A DNA stretch of 64,000 nucleotides from Beta vulgaris subsp. vulgaris (taxonomy: Eukaryota > Streptophyta > Magnoliopsida > Caryophyllales > Amaranthaceae). Under the pieces are notes generated by a model. The model worked only from the letters and a program-made list of their open reading frames with translations, was not told the DNA's origin and did not search any database. The position numbers and the translations under genes were made by a program. The DNA is taken from NCBI RefSeq assembly GCF_026745355.1, contig NC_079210.1, forward strand, positions 13,367,023 to 13,431,022, read 5' to 3'. Shown piece after piece: positions 35,590-47,226 of the stretch. Numbering within the stretch: position 1 is the first letter of the stretch; every line of letters starts with the position of its first letter.

Positions 35590-35941
35590 GGAAGGAAACG
35601 ACGCCCTTAGTTTTATTAAACCGTAATGACCCTGTTGCTGCGATTTCTAGTAGGAACCGCAGCAATAGATTAAAATAATATTTTATTATATTAATTTAAT
35701 ATATTGATGCGGTTTTTGTCAGAAACTGCAGCAATATGTTTGGTCAAATAGTAAAAAAAAAAATCGAAAAATTCCCGTTGAAACCATACTGTTGGGGTTT
35801 TCGGCCGACACTGCAACAATATGGTTATTATTTTATATTTTTCCTTTTCTTTTTATGTAATATATTGCTGCATATGGGTAAAATCGCAACAATATCACCG
35901 CAACAATATCGCTGCATCAATAAGCAATTATTCTACTAGTG
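35590..35941. mobile_element. right end of a second CACTA copy of the same family
   Basis: The same TTGCTGCGATTT / AACCGCAGCAATA subterminal repeats run from about 35630 and end in GCAATTATTCTACTAGTG at 35941. No left CACTA end lies between 35036 and here; 35200-35580 is similar in style to 34080-34690. It is either a 5'-truncated copy or the true right end for the terminus at 33474. Confidence 0.7.
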
Positions 35942-36627
35942 TAAGCTAGTGATTTTCAATTTAATATGTATAATCTATACTGACTATCACTTGCTATGAG
36001 ATTGACTTCTAGTTACAACTAGTGATTAATGCTTAAGAACCTCCCCTTGATAGCTCTTGCTCTTAGTAGCCCCTTATTGTTGTAAGCTTGTAGTTTGAAC
36101 TTTGGTGAGAAGGGGTTGCTGCTAAGAAAGTTGAAGTGGTTCACCTTCTCAGAAGAAGTTCATATATATAAATTAGAAAAGGGATGGTTCCCTCATAAAA
36201 TATGTAATTTTAGATTTCAAATTGTGGAATGAGAATTTTTAAGGAATGTTAAATGCATACATTGTTGGTAGCATAATTGCTTTTTCACTTGTTCAATGGG
36301 ACTATACTTTGATTTTGTTTCTTAGACAACGATTGAGGGTTGTGATCATGTTTTGCATTTCACTGTAGGGGATGTCGGCCTTATGTCAGATCTCTATGAG
36401 TAAACACTGGTTTGTTTCATAGTCTAAAGTATCATGGAGAACCCTTTTAAAAAAAAGTATTATGGAAAAGGAATCCCTTTCAACCAAATACGGTCACATA
36501 TAAAAAAACTATGTGGTGAAGAAGATGAATGAGAAACATGGACAAAAGTTTGTTTATATCAGGAGAGGTAGTAGATAAAAACATTCATAGAAGGGGGTCA
36601 GCAGTGGCCGGTAGTAGATAAAAACAT
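35942..36627. other. unassigned DNA with a duplication near the Harbinger break
   Basis: No gene seen. GGTAGTAGATAAAAACAT occurs twice (about 36567 and 36611), immediately left of the point where Harbinger homology begins (36628). Confidence 0.4.
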
Positions 36628-37801
36628 CCATAACAATACGACCTTGAGTCCGGATGGGAAAGAAAGAAGGGCTTCTAAGTATAGACCATCTTCCCTTGAG
36701 TAATCCAAAAGTCCTTTCTATAACATTCCTTGCCTTCGCGTGCTTCATATTAAAGTATTCCTCCGCACTTTCAGGTTGTCTATCACCCCATTCTTTGAGG
36801 TGGTATCTTTTCCCTCTATAAGGTGCGAGAAATCCATCACAATTTGTATACCCCGCATCAACTAGATAATAGTTACCTTCATGATTGTCAAAAAAGAGAA
36901 TTACTAGCTTATCTTACTACCTAAAATATGCCTACTATTAAAGACAAATCACTAACTTTTACCTCGAGGTACCCTAAAGCCATTTGGCTTAGAGAGGGCA
37001 TTACGAAGGACACGAACATCATGAGCGGATCCTTCCCAACCCGGAAGAACATAAATAAATTCCATATTGGGAGAGCATACACCCAATACGTTCATAGCAA
37101 CAGTATTTTTTCTTGTCCAATACTTCCCCTTTTCTTGTGAAGACACCCTTACATTAACGTAGGTGCCATCTAATGCTCCTAGACAATTCTACAAGACATA
37201 AGAAAACCACATAACTCATTTGCACATGCAAATAATAAAAATTAGCTAGGAAATTGGACATATATGAGGGACTAATACCTTGAATGGTTTCCAATTTTTA
37301 TCTTCACAATCTTCGAGTACTGGAGTGGGCTTGTGAAGCAAGTGTTCATGCAACTTGAGGACGAACCTCAAACAAAGGTTAAATTGTCGACTCACACTTT
37401 CCCCACTTCGAAGAAAGTAATGTCCAATTGACCTATTCTTTTTACGGTGAGCTAAAGTGTACAAAAACATAGCGACTATCTCTTGAAGTGACATATTTCT
37501 AGTCCCACTTAAGCCTCCGATATCTCTAAGCATCTCACATATGACATTGAAGGTATGTCTATTGACACGAAGTTCGTTTTTACACTTTACATCACTCTCT
37601 CTTACTAGCATATTCAAAATTTTCAAACGTAATATTTTTCGATTCTTTTTTTTTTTCCTTCAATTGAGTGCACCTAATTGTCGTAACATTCATCATATAC
37701 CAAACCCAATACATCTTCAAAATCACAATGACCATAATAAATACTAATTGAAGTTGTTTTAGCCTTCTTGACCTTCCTATAGATTTTATCAAGTCACACA
37801 T
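36628..37801 (-). pseudogene. PIF/Harbinger transposase, copy A (truncated, interrupted)
   Basis: Minus strand. The N-terminal exon around 37626-37272 has ELRVNRHTFNVICEMLRDIG and GHYFLRSGESVSRQFN. After an intron (about 37271-37192) NCLGALDGTYVNVRVSS carries the first catalytic Asp. FIYVLPGWEGSAHDVRVLRN follows, then a second intron (about 36972-36888), then YYLVDAGYTNCDGF with the second Asp and NVIERTFGLLKGRWSIL with the Glu. This is the HARBI1-like DDE_Tnp_4 layout. The C-terminus is cut off at 36628. A poly-A run near 37650 shifts the frame. The 5' portion continues at 48593 beyond the copia insertion. Confidence 0.85.
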
Positions 37802-39162
37802 TGTTATTTCCCTAGGAACACTACAAGAGGAGGGGTGAATTGTAGGTGTAGAAATAAACGTAACTTTTTGCGGAAATTAAAACTTAAACGAATAAACAAG
37901 CTAAACGAACACAAGGGATTTTACGAGGAAAAACTTCTTGGGCCCAACAAGAAGAAACAACTTCGACCACTAGGGATTTTAAACTCAACACTTTCACTAA
38001 TTAGGCCAAACAACTCTGTTACAACCTAATTCTAACTCGAGCCACACCTTGAGTTCCTAAACTCAAGTTCCTGAGCCACTGTTCCCTTAACAGCAGTTCC
38101 TCTCAACTTCACTCGAAGTTTTCTCACACATACAAGCTTCACTCAAAGCCTTTCTCTTACAGAACATCACTCAAAGTTCCCTTACCCCAAAAACAAAATA
38201 CAATTGATCGAAATAAGCTTAGTGGAATTAGAGTAAGAAGGCAAAGAACAAATGGCTATTATGAGAGAATGAAGGCACTGACACTTAATAAGTTAAACTC
38301 ACTTAATTACTTAGTCAGACACAATTTGGAACTTATCTAGACTTCTATATTTATAGTGTTAATCATGAAGAACGTGGGATTAATGTTAGAGTACACGTTT
38401 TAATCCATTTACCCATGATGTTCCTTCCCCTAAGGAACACGTTTACATCTGTCCCATGATCCCATGAACTATAAATGAACGTGGATAAAATGCAGCCATT
38501 ACTCCTAATAATAGGAGTTCCTTGAGCATTATCCGAAAATCAGTTTTTATAAACTCTTTTTATCTTTAAATCTGAATTTTTAATCTTTAAGAAAATAATA
38601 TCTTTGAAATAAAATCTTTCTAACAACCGGATATTTATTTTCTTATTTTCCGAAAAATAAAATCTTTTCCAAAACAGATTTTCTTTTTAAAACTGATTTT
38701 ATCATTTGAAATTAGAAATAACTAATTTCCTATAATCTAGGCATGACTTACTCCATTATCTTTTAACCGTTACACTAATACACGCCTAAGTCTAGTTCCT
38801 TATATTAGTTCAGTTCCTTTAACATATTTGCTAAGTGCCACTTAGTTTGTTCCTTACAAGGAACAAACGCTCATTCTCAAATATTCTGCCACAGTTCCTT
38901 ACCATTCTTTCTTTGTTCCTTTACATTGGAACTAGAAAATAAAACGCCTAGCTTCTATTATTCTTGATCCAATGCTTGCTCCAGTATCAACATAGAAACT
39001 TCTTTACTTAGCCTTTGAAATCCTCTCTTGACTTCTTCATTGACTTCGTATTCTCCCAGTTCCTTGCATTGATACCTTAACACCATACACTTAAATAATT
39101 ATTAGTTCACTACTTAGTTTGTTCCTTTGTTTCTTTGTCATTATCAAAACTAGGGTTCAACA
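37802..39162 (-). repeat. 3' LTR of the copia element
   Basis: Nearly identical to 47227-48592. Visible differences are scattered substitutions and 1-3 bp indels. On the minus strand it starts TGTTGAACCCTAGTTTTGAT and ends GGAAATAACA. A TATA-like CTATAAATATAG lies near 38346-38357. The interior repeats AAGGAAC/GTTCCTT motifs many times. Confidence 0.95.
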
Positions 39163-39176
39163 ATTTTCCCCTTTTT
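39163..39176 (-). promoter_or_regulatory. polypurine tract of the copia element
   Basis: Minus strand AAAAAGGGGAAAATT immediately precedes the 3' LTR start TGTTGAACCC, as needed for plus-strand priming. Confidence 0.85.
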
Positions 39177-39935
39177 GATGATGACAACAAAGGTACAAAC
39201 TAAGGAAAATAACAAATAATATAAGTGAATGAAAATAAAACCATAAAGAAGAAAATGAAAAATAAACCACAATTATTACCTTAACCTATTTTTGATTTTT
39301 CATTTACCTTATCCAATTTTTAATTTTTTAATTTTCTTAATTTATTTTTTAAGTTTTGTACAGTTTGTTCCTTAAATCCTTTTCCCCCTTTGTCATCCTC
39401 AAAAAGAATAGACTCTGCATGAATTGATGAATTGATTTAACACCTTAAGACCAATATGCAAGCACCATTAGTGGTTAAGTTAGAAAATCAAAGAGTAAAC
39501 TTGCTCAAACATCAATCACATAATACTAGCCATTCCAAGGAAGAAATTATGCAAAACATTTAGAAACATAGACAATATAGCAAAAGTCATTGATTATATA
39601 GCACTTGTTCCATAACAAAACAAAGAAAGAAAAGAAAAAGGAAGAAACAAAAGTTGTGTTCCTTGATGAAAGAAACAGGAACAACAAAAAAAATAAAAAA
39701 ACTAAGAAAGGGAAGGGGAATGGTGTTCCTCAACAACTTCTTCTTCAACCACATCCTCCAATTTTTCATCACCACCCCATGATTGTTCAACCTGTTCCTT
39801 CAGCTCCTCCAAGGACGAGCCATAGTGTCCATCTTCTTTTGCTGCGCAACCACGTATCACTCAATTTCTTCATAAGACTTATCATAGTATCAGTTTTGGC
39901 ATCCAAAGTCCAATGAAGATGATTGTAAAATTTTA

Positions 39936-41548
39936 TCATATGTTGTGCAGGAAGGCAGACTTCATTAACCCAGTTAGTTTCATCCGGATTTTCCTGTTCC
40001 TTACCCTTGGAACTAGAGGCAGATGGGGGATGTTGTGAAGGAACTGGAGGGGTTTGAGTGGAAGGCTCATCTGTTCCAGGAATGGAAACAGAAGGTGAAG
40101 GGTGATAAATGGGAGGAAGAAATGGTGGTGTGGGTGGAAGAGTTGTGGAGGTGGAAGCAAAAGGATTTGGCCTTTTATTTCATCCTTCAACTGCTCAAAA
40201 CTGAAGGAACAGAGAAGGCGAAGGTGAAATGGAGGGTATTTTGTGAAAGGAACAGAGAGTTTGGGAGATGGTGGGGAGTGGTTCCTTGAGAGTAAGGGTA
40301 CCTGTTCCTCATTATCCGAAAGGACTAAAGGAGAGTCCTCTTGGAAGGAACAGGAACAGGAGCAATTTTTCGACGATGCTCTTCTCACTCTCAAGGAACA
40401 GAGGGTTTAGGCTTAGTGGCAATGTGTTTGCGCCTCTTAGGTTTGGTTCCTCCGGTTAGGAACAGGGTTATCCAAGATTACATCATTATCTTCTTCTAAG
40501 TCCAGTTTGGGCATTTTCTTTTTCCTGAGGAACTGAAGCCATTCTTCCTTGAATGAGAACACCTTCTTGGACAGACAACCAAGTCCATTTAGGGTCTTCT
40601 CATTCAAATGTTCCCTTGTTTGACCCTATTGGTCCAACCAGTAAGTCTTACTTCAAATGATGAAGTAAGGAAGTTATCAAGGCACCGTACCAATAACAAA
40701 TTTTCTCAAACAGTGGGTTAAGTGTTGAATGAAGAGGGAAGGGAAATTATTTGTATGTGGTGGTCCAAGCAAAACATGTAACACATATCCAAGAGACCCA
40801 CTTCATTCCTCTTTTCAGTTCGAGGAATGAGTGCTCTCCAAACCAAGTTAAACAGTACTTTGTGAAGGGGAGAGAGTAGGTTATGGTTAAGTTTGTTTTG
40901 GCCAGCTGTTCCTCCAAAATATTCTAAGATTTTGTCTTGAGGAAAATTCGGAAAGGAAACAGTTCCTTTCCTTTTAAAATACAAATCAGTTCCTTTGCAA
41001 GGAACTTCCCATACTTTGCTTAAAGTTGCTTGATTAAACCTTATTTTCTTTCCTCTAACCTCAGTTGTGCAAGTTCCATTAGTATTAACAAAGTTTGCAC
41101 AAACTCATCCATAGCTAGAGGAACAAGAGCATTATTAAAGGCGAATTCAAACAAGAATTCCATGCCTTGTTCCTTTAGAATGGAGGTTAATTCTAGAAAT
41201 TCATTTTATTGCCCATTCTAAATCGACGCAAAAACCCAAAACATACCTAGATTCACTTCGTTCGACCCTTTTCTTGGAAGACGAAGAAACAGTTCCTTTG
41301 GAAGGAACAGGTGCAGTTTCTTCTTCTTCCCCCTGAGATTGTTCCGGGGTTTCTTCTTCATCATCTTCCCCAATCAATTTTCTTCTACGCATGCTCCTTC
41401 TAGGAGATTCTAATTGCTGTTCCTCTATGGGGTTTTCTTGAATTATGTCGGTTTCAAGGGTTTTAGTTGGAGATGAAGAAATTTCCATTTTTGAAGTGTC
41501 GGTTGTTTTTGGTGTTGGAAAAGGTGAGTTTCTTGAAGTTTTTGCCAT
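39936..41548 (-). pseudogene. env-like/extra 3' region of the Sirevirus-like element (broken)
   Basis: Three separate open stretches lie between pol and the 3' LTR. 41548-41201 is acidic and begins MAKTSRNSPFPTPK. 40984-40718 contains GTVSFPNFPQDKILEYFGGT and LSPLHKVLFNLVWRALIPRT. 40394-39936 is proline- and leucine-rich. They are out of frame with each other and separated by stops. Sireviruses commonly carry an env-like or extra ORF here, and the EYFGGTAGQNKLNHNLLSPLHK type of segment recurs in them as far as I recall. No signal peptide or clear transmembrane segment is evident, so a true envelope function is not supported. Confidence 0.5.
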
Positions 41549-42119
41549 GATTTGTGAAGGTTTGGAGGTTTTTATGGAGTATCAAAGGGTGTGATGAGGT
41601 TTCGGATTTGTGAAGATGAAGCGTTTGAGAGGAACACGGTTTCTTTAGATGAATTGAAGAAGGAAGTTTTGCATGTAATAGTAATTATGACACGCGGGAA
41701 AGAAATAAAGCAAAAAAAAAATAAAAATAAAATAAAAAAGGAAGAAAACGAAAAGATAAAAAGAACCAAGATTTAATTAAAACTGGTTCCCCTTATTTTT
41801 GGGATTTTTCGGATTTTTCGGATTTTTATGAGTTTTAATTTTTGAAAGAAAATAAATGCTAAGGAACTTGTGCTATAGGAACAACTAATGCTACATTTCA
41901 ATATCCTTCATACTATGCATGTTTCTTGACCTTAGGAACAGTAAGGGGAGTATTATGTGACATTTGTGAGTTGTTTATTTCTTTGACTTCATGTTTATGT
42001 TTTGCAACATTCCAATTTGCAATGGTCTTAGGCAATTAAACACAATTATTTTTAGCACACAAAGTCACTCAAATTGATTCAAACATGGGGGAATTGACAT
42101 AGGAACAATCACTTAATTT

Positions 42120-43640
42120 TTATTAAGCCTAACTCAAGCCTTAATTTTTCATATCTATCTCTTTGCAAAGGCTTAGTTAGGATATCAGCAATCTGATAAT
42201 CAGTTTGACAAAACTCAAGTTTAATCAAACCTTTTTCACATTTTCTCTTAAAAATGATGTCTAATATGTATATGCTTTACTCTAGAATGATGCACTGGAT
42301 CTTTAGATATACTATAGCACTTGTATTGTCACAATAAATAGGAACACATTCAAAGTTTATTCCATAGTCACTAAGTTGTTGTTTTATCCAAAGCATTTGA
42401 GAGCAACATGCAGCAGCAGCTACATATTCTGCTTCAGCAGTGGATAAAGCAACTGTGTTTTGTTTCTTGGTACTCCAAGAAACTAAACTATGACCAAGGA
42501 ATTGTGCCATACCTGAGGTGCTTTTCCTATTTACAAGATCTCCAGCATAATCTGCATCTGCATATCCTTTTAGTTCGAATGTATCACTTCTTGGATAGTA
42601 GAGTCCAAGATCATCTGTTCCTTTAAGATATCTAAGAATTCTCTTCACAGCAGTGAGGTGAGACTCCTTTGGATTTGCTTGAAATCTAGCACACAAACCA
42701 ACACTGAAAGCTATGTCTGGACGACTAGCAGTTAGATACAAAAGTGAACCAATCATTCCTCTATATTTTGTTTGATCAACACTTGTTCCTATGGAGTCTT
42801 CATCTAATCTAGTTGAAGTTCCCATAGGAGTGTGATTTATCTTTGAATTTTCGAGGCCATATTTCTTTAATAGTTCCTTTATGTATTTTTGTTGGTGAAC
42901 AATTATACCTTTTTCAGTTTGTTTGATTTGTAGTCCAAGAAAGAAATTTAACTCACCCATCATACTCATTTCAAATTCATTGCTCATGAGACTTGAGAAT
43001 TCTTTGCACAATGTTTCATTAGTAGCTCCGAATATGATGTCATCAACATATATTTGAACAAGCAAAATATCAGTTCCTTTAGATTTTAGGAACAAGGTTT
43101 TATCAACCTTTCCTCTTTTAAAGTTGTTTTCTAAAAGGAACTTGGATAATCTCTCATACCATGATCTAGGTGCTTGTTTTAACCCATAAAGAGCTTTATC
43201 AAGCTTGTAGACATGATTTGGGAGATTATTTTTTTCAAAACCAGGGGGTTGTTCAACATATACATCTTCGTTTAGATAGCCATTTAAAAATGCACACTTA
43301 ACATCCATTTGATATAATTTGAATCCCATGTAAGCAGCAAATGCAATATAAATTCTAATGGCTTCTAATCTAGCTACAGGAGCAAAGGTTTCTTCATAAT
43401 CAATTCCTTCTTGTTGGTTATAACCTTTTACTACAAGTCTAGCTTTGTTTCTTACAATGGTTCCATATTCATCTAGTTTGTTTCTAAACACCCATTTTAA
43501 GCCAATTACTTTTTGTTGTTTAGATGAAGGAACTAGATGCCATACCTTGTTTCTTTCAAACTCATTTAATTCAGCTTGCATTGCATAATCCAATCAGAGT
43601 CAGTTAAGGCTTCTTCATGATTTCTTGGTTCCATCATTGA
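42120..43640 (-). pseudogene. copia reverse transcriptase and RNase H (frameshifted)
   Basis: The open core is 43593-42277. It begins around [18 protein letters not shown], followed by [13 protein letters not shown], the catalytic box [31 protein letters not shown] and the RNase H part [20 protein letters not shown] and [13 protein letters not shown]. The RVT_2 and RNase H order and catalytic Asp residues are all present. One frame break lies just upstream near 43590. A second near 42290 cuts the RNase H end (continuing as HHSRVKH, then ADILTKPLQ in another frame to about 42130). It copies the element RNA into DNA in intact relatives. Confidence 0.9.
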
Positions 43641-43863
43641 TAGGAACGCATGAAATGCACAAAAGTTCCTTAACTGAGATCTAGTTTGCGTACCTTTGGA
43701 TATGTCGCTGATTATGAGTTCCACAGGATGTGACTTTTGTAATCTCCAAGGTTTTGGTTGAAACTCTCTTATAGGAACATGTTGTTCCTCATGAGTTCCT
43801 TGAGTGATGAGGAACTCTGCTCAGTTGTTCCTCTGTTAGCCTCGGTGGACTCAGTTCCTTCAT

Positions 43864-45326
43864 TTAGAGGAACAGGAGCATCTTCTCCTCCTTGAGGAAC
43901 AGGAAATCATTGATCATTATTTTCAATTCCTCGTTCCTTTCCTCTTTCACTTCTTCTTCTTCTTGTGAATCTGTGTTCCTTGTACTAGGTTGTGCTAACC
44001 CTATCTCATAGTCATCAACCTGTATGCTTGGATTATGTTTGTCAGATTCATCAAAGATTACATGAATGCTTTCTTCAACACACATAGTTCTCTTGTTATA
44101 TACTCTATAAGCTTTACTATGTGAGGAGTATCCTAAAAATGTTGCTTCATCACTCCTTGCATCAAATTTTCCAAGATTATCTTTTCCATTATTATGCACA
44201 TAACATTTGCATCCAAATGTTCTAAAATAGGTGATGTTTGGTTTCTTTCCAAAGTAAAGTTCATAAGGAGTTTTATTAATGATAGGTCTCATCATGGCAC
44301 GATTAATTATGTGACAAGCAGTATTAACAGCTTCAGCCCAAAAGTTCCTTGGAAGTTCACTAGCAATTAACATGGTTCTAGACATTTCCTCCAAAGTTCT
44401 ATTTTTCCTTTCTACAACACCATTTTGTTGTGGTGTTCTAGGGGCAGAAAAATTATGATCTAGGCCATTATCTCTGCTTAGGTCATCAAATTTATAATTT
44501 TCGAATTCCTTGCCATGATCTGATCTAATGTGCATTATTTTATGTCCACTTAGGTTTTGAACTCTTTTAGCAAAGACAAGGAACTCATCATAAGTTTCAT
44601 CTTTACTAGAGAGAAAAATAACCCAAGTGTACCTAGAGTAGTCATCTACAATCACAAGTACATACCTCTTTCCACTTCTGCTTTGAATTCTCATGGGTCC
44701 ACATAAGTCCATATGAATTAACTCTAATGGTTTAGTGGTACTTACAATCGTTTTAGATTTGAAAGAGGATCTTACTTGTTTACCTCGTGCACATGCATCA
44801 CAAACTTGATCAATATGAAATTTTATATGGTAATCCTAAAACAAGGTCTTTTGATCTAAGTTTCTCAAGTAATGAAAAGCTAGCATGTCCTAGACGCTTG
44901 TGCCATAGAAGTGAATCATCTTCAATAACACTAAGACAAGTTAAATTGATTTGAGGAACAAGGTCTAGATCCACAATGTATGTGTTCCCTTTCCTTGTTC
45001 CTTCCAAATAACCTTCTTAGTTTTAATGTTGATGATTAAGCATTTTTCTTATCAAATTTTACAGTATTTCCTTTGTCACAGAATTGAGAAATGCTTAATA
45101 GATTATGTTTTAGACCTTCAACTAAAAATACATTTTCAATGGAGTGTAATGGTGACTTACCGACCTTACCCATAGCAACAATGTTACCTTTCTTATTATC
45201 ACCAAATGTTACACTGCCACCTTCATAGGTTGTGAGTGAGAGAAACTTCGTTTTGTCTCCTGTCATGTGCTTGGAACAACCACTATCGAGATACCAAGTG
45301 TTGTTCCCCCTCACTCCAACCTGCAA
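43864..45326 (-). pseudogene. copia protease, pre-integrase and integrase regions (frameshifted)
   Basis: 45326-45036: aspartic protease region with WYLDSGCSKHMTGD (DSG active site) and GLKHNLLSISQ. 45007-44810: pre-integrase zinc domain with LLWHKRLGHAS. 44712-43864: integrase core with DLCGPM (first Asp), IRSDHGKEFEN (second Asp) and QQNGVVERKNRTLEEM (Glu), followed by FGKKPNITYFRTFGCKCYVH and the acidic linker. A 1-nt frameshift near 44815 separates the zinc domain (its Cys pair continues as CDACARGKQ in another frame) from the core. Another break separates protease from pre-integrase near 45030. All catalytic residues remain. Confidence 0.9.
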
Positions 45327-45333
45327 AAATCAA

Positions 45334-47161
45334 CTAGTTGTTAGTTGAAGGAACCCCATCTTTCGTGGGTTCCTGTTCTTGACTAGGATTTGTTTTGACA
45401 ACCCATTTTTTCTTACTTATTGTCACATTTTTCCCAATCATCTCAGATTTTAGTTGACATTGATTTATGTAATGACCTACCTTGCCACAATACATACAGA
45501 ACTTATCACTAGGTAGATCAACATATTTCTTTGTCTTGTTCCTTTTCTTGTAGTTTTCAAAACCAAGACCTTCCTTCTTTTTGGTCTGTGGTTTCTCAAT
45601 CCACTTAGGAACTTTCATGATTTTGCCTCTGTTCCTTGCGACAACCAGTTCCTTTTTAAGATTACAGATCTGTTCCTTTAAAATATTTTCTCTTTATTTA
45701 TTTTTTCAATCTCAGATCTGTATCCTTTCAAAGGGGTTGATCTTATATCAAAGGAACTCAGAACAGGGACAAATTCCTTCAAGTGTGAAATCTCTAAATT
45801 AATTAGATAATTTTCATTTTTCAAACTCTCATAACATTCTTTGATTTTTAAGTTTTTATCAACAAATCAAAAAATCTAGTTTCGACATCAGTTCTCATTT
45901 TCTTAAGCCATTCTATGTGTTCCTTGCAAACCTTTAAGGCTTGTTCCGTTTGTTCACGTTTTTCACGTTCATCTCTACATTCAAGAATTGCATCATAAAG
46001 AAGATCATATATTTCAGTCCTAGTTTTACCATCTAGTTCTGACTCAAGTCCATGTTGACTTACCTCAATTTTTTCTTCATCTTCTTTTTCGTCAGTGTTT
46101 GCCATGAGGCAAAGGTTTGCTGTTTCTTCAGTTGGTTGTTCCTCTTCTTCTTCCGTCTCTGAATCTCCCCAAGCAGCTATCATAGCTTTGCGCACATTTG
46201 CCTTAGAGAAAGGTGCTTTTGATTCTTTGTTCCTTTCAGCAAAGCGTTCCTTGTTCCTTTCTTTGGTTTTGTCTTTTCCCAAAGAGGACATTCTTGATGA
46301 AGTGATCTGTACTTCCACATTTATGACAAGCAGCTTTGTTAGAAAATTTCTTAGTTTTACCTTTGAAGTTTCCATTCTTCATGTTCCTGTACATCTTTCG
46401 AAATTTTCGAACCATGAGGGCTGCTTCTTCTTCTTCAGAGTCCGAATCATCTTCATCATCTGCTTTGAGAGCAATTGATTTTGATTTGGAGCTTTCACCA
46501 TATTCAGTATCAAGGTGAAGCTCATGAGTCATAAGTGACCCTGCCAGCTGTTCTAAGTTGAACTTAGTGAAGTCTTTTGTTTCTTGAAGAGCGTGACTTT
46601 AGCCATCCATCTGTCCTTAGGAAGACTCCTAAGAACCTTTCGAACCTGTTCCTCAGATGAAATAAACTTTCCAAGAGAAGCCAACTCATTTATAATGTTA
46701 GTAAAACGAGTAAACATGTCTCGGATGCTTTCTTTGGATTTCATGCAGAACAGTTCATATTGATTCATAAGTAAATCAATTTTCGATCTTTTAACTTCAT
46801 TAGTTCCTTCGTGGGTTACTTCTAGTAAATCCCATATTTGCTTTGCGGATTTGCATCCCATGATCCTATTATGTTCATGGGGTCCAAGTCCACAATGCAA
46901 TAATTTAATAGCCATGGCATTTACTTCCATTTTTTCAAAATCAGATTTGCTATAATCAGAGAGGGGTTTAAGAGTTACCTCATTTTTGTCATTTGTAGTT
47001 GTGACTTCGAAATCACCAACTTCAATGACTCTCCATACCTGATAGTTTTCAGCCTTGATGAATATCTCCATGCGGTTCTTCCAATAGTTGTAGTACTTCC
47101 CATTGAACATAGGAGGCCTTTGAGTGGAATAACCTTCTTCAAGTTTCTCGGTGGTATTCAT
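45334..47161 (-). pseudogene. copia gag (frameshifted)
   Basis: Starts with ATG at 47159-47161, 66 nt after the 5' LTR. The N-terminal part has RPPMFNGKYYNYWKNRMEIF and FTRFTNIINELASLGK, typical of plant copia gag (DUF4219/UBN2 types). A first zinc-knuckle-like CHKCGSTDHFIKN loses its last Cys through a 1-nt frameshift near 46290. An acidic/basic charged spacer (about 46375-45848) follows. The second knuckle CMYCGKVGHYINQC (CX2CX4HX4C) is intact near 45500. The frame changes near 46560 and between 45848 and 45618. Confidence 0.88.
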
Positions 47162-47210
47162 TGTTCCTTGGATCTTTTCCTCAATAGGGTTTCCTATCTT
47201 ACGTGAGTTC

Positions 47211-47224
47211 TAGCTCTGATACCA
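47211..47224 (-). promoter_or_regulatory. primer-binding site (initiator Met-tRNA type)
   Basis: Minus strand TGGTATCAGAGCTA lies two bases inside the 5' LTR end (47227). TGGTATCAGAGC is the standard copia site complementary to the 3' end of plant initiator methionine tRNA. Confidence 0.95.
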
Positions 47225-47226
47225 AT

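Noticed and set aside
35167..35665. Overlapping minus-strand ORFs rich in S, F and L
   Set aside because: They mirror GA-rich DNA next to a CACTA end; no protein similarity recognised.
40023..40289. Plus-strand ORF with many W, K and E residues
   Set aside because: Antisense shadow of the env-like region of the copia element.
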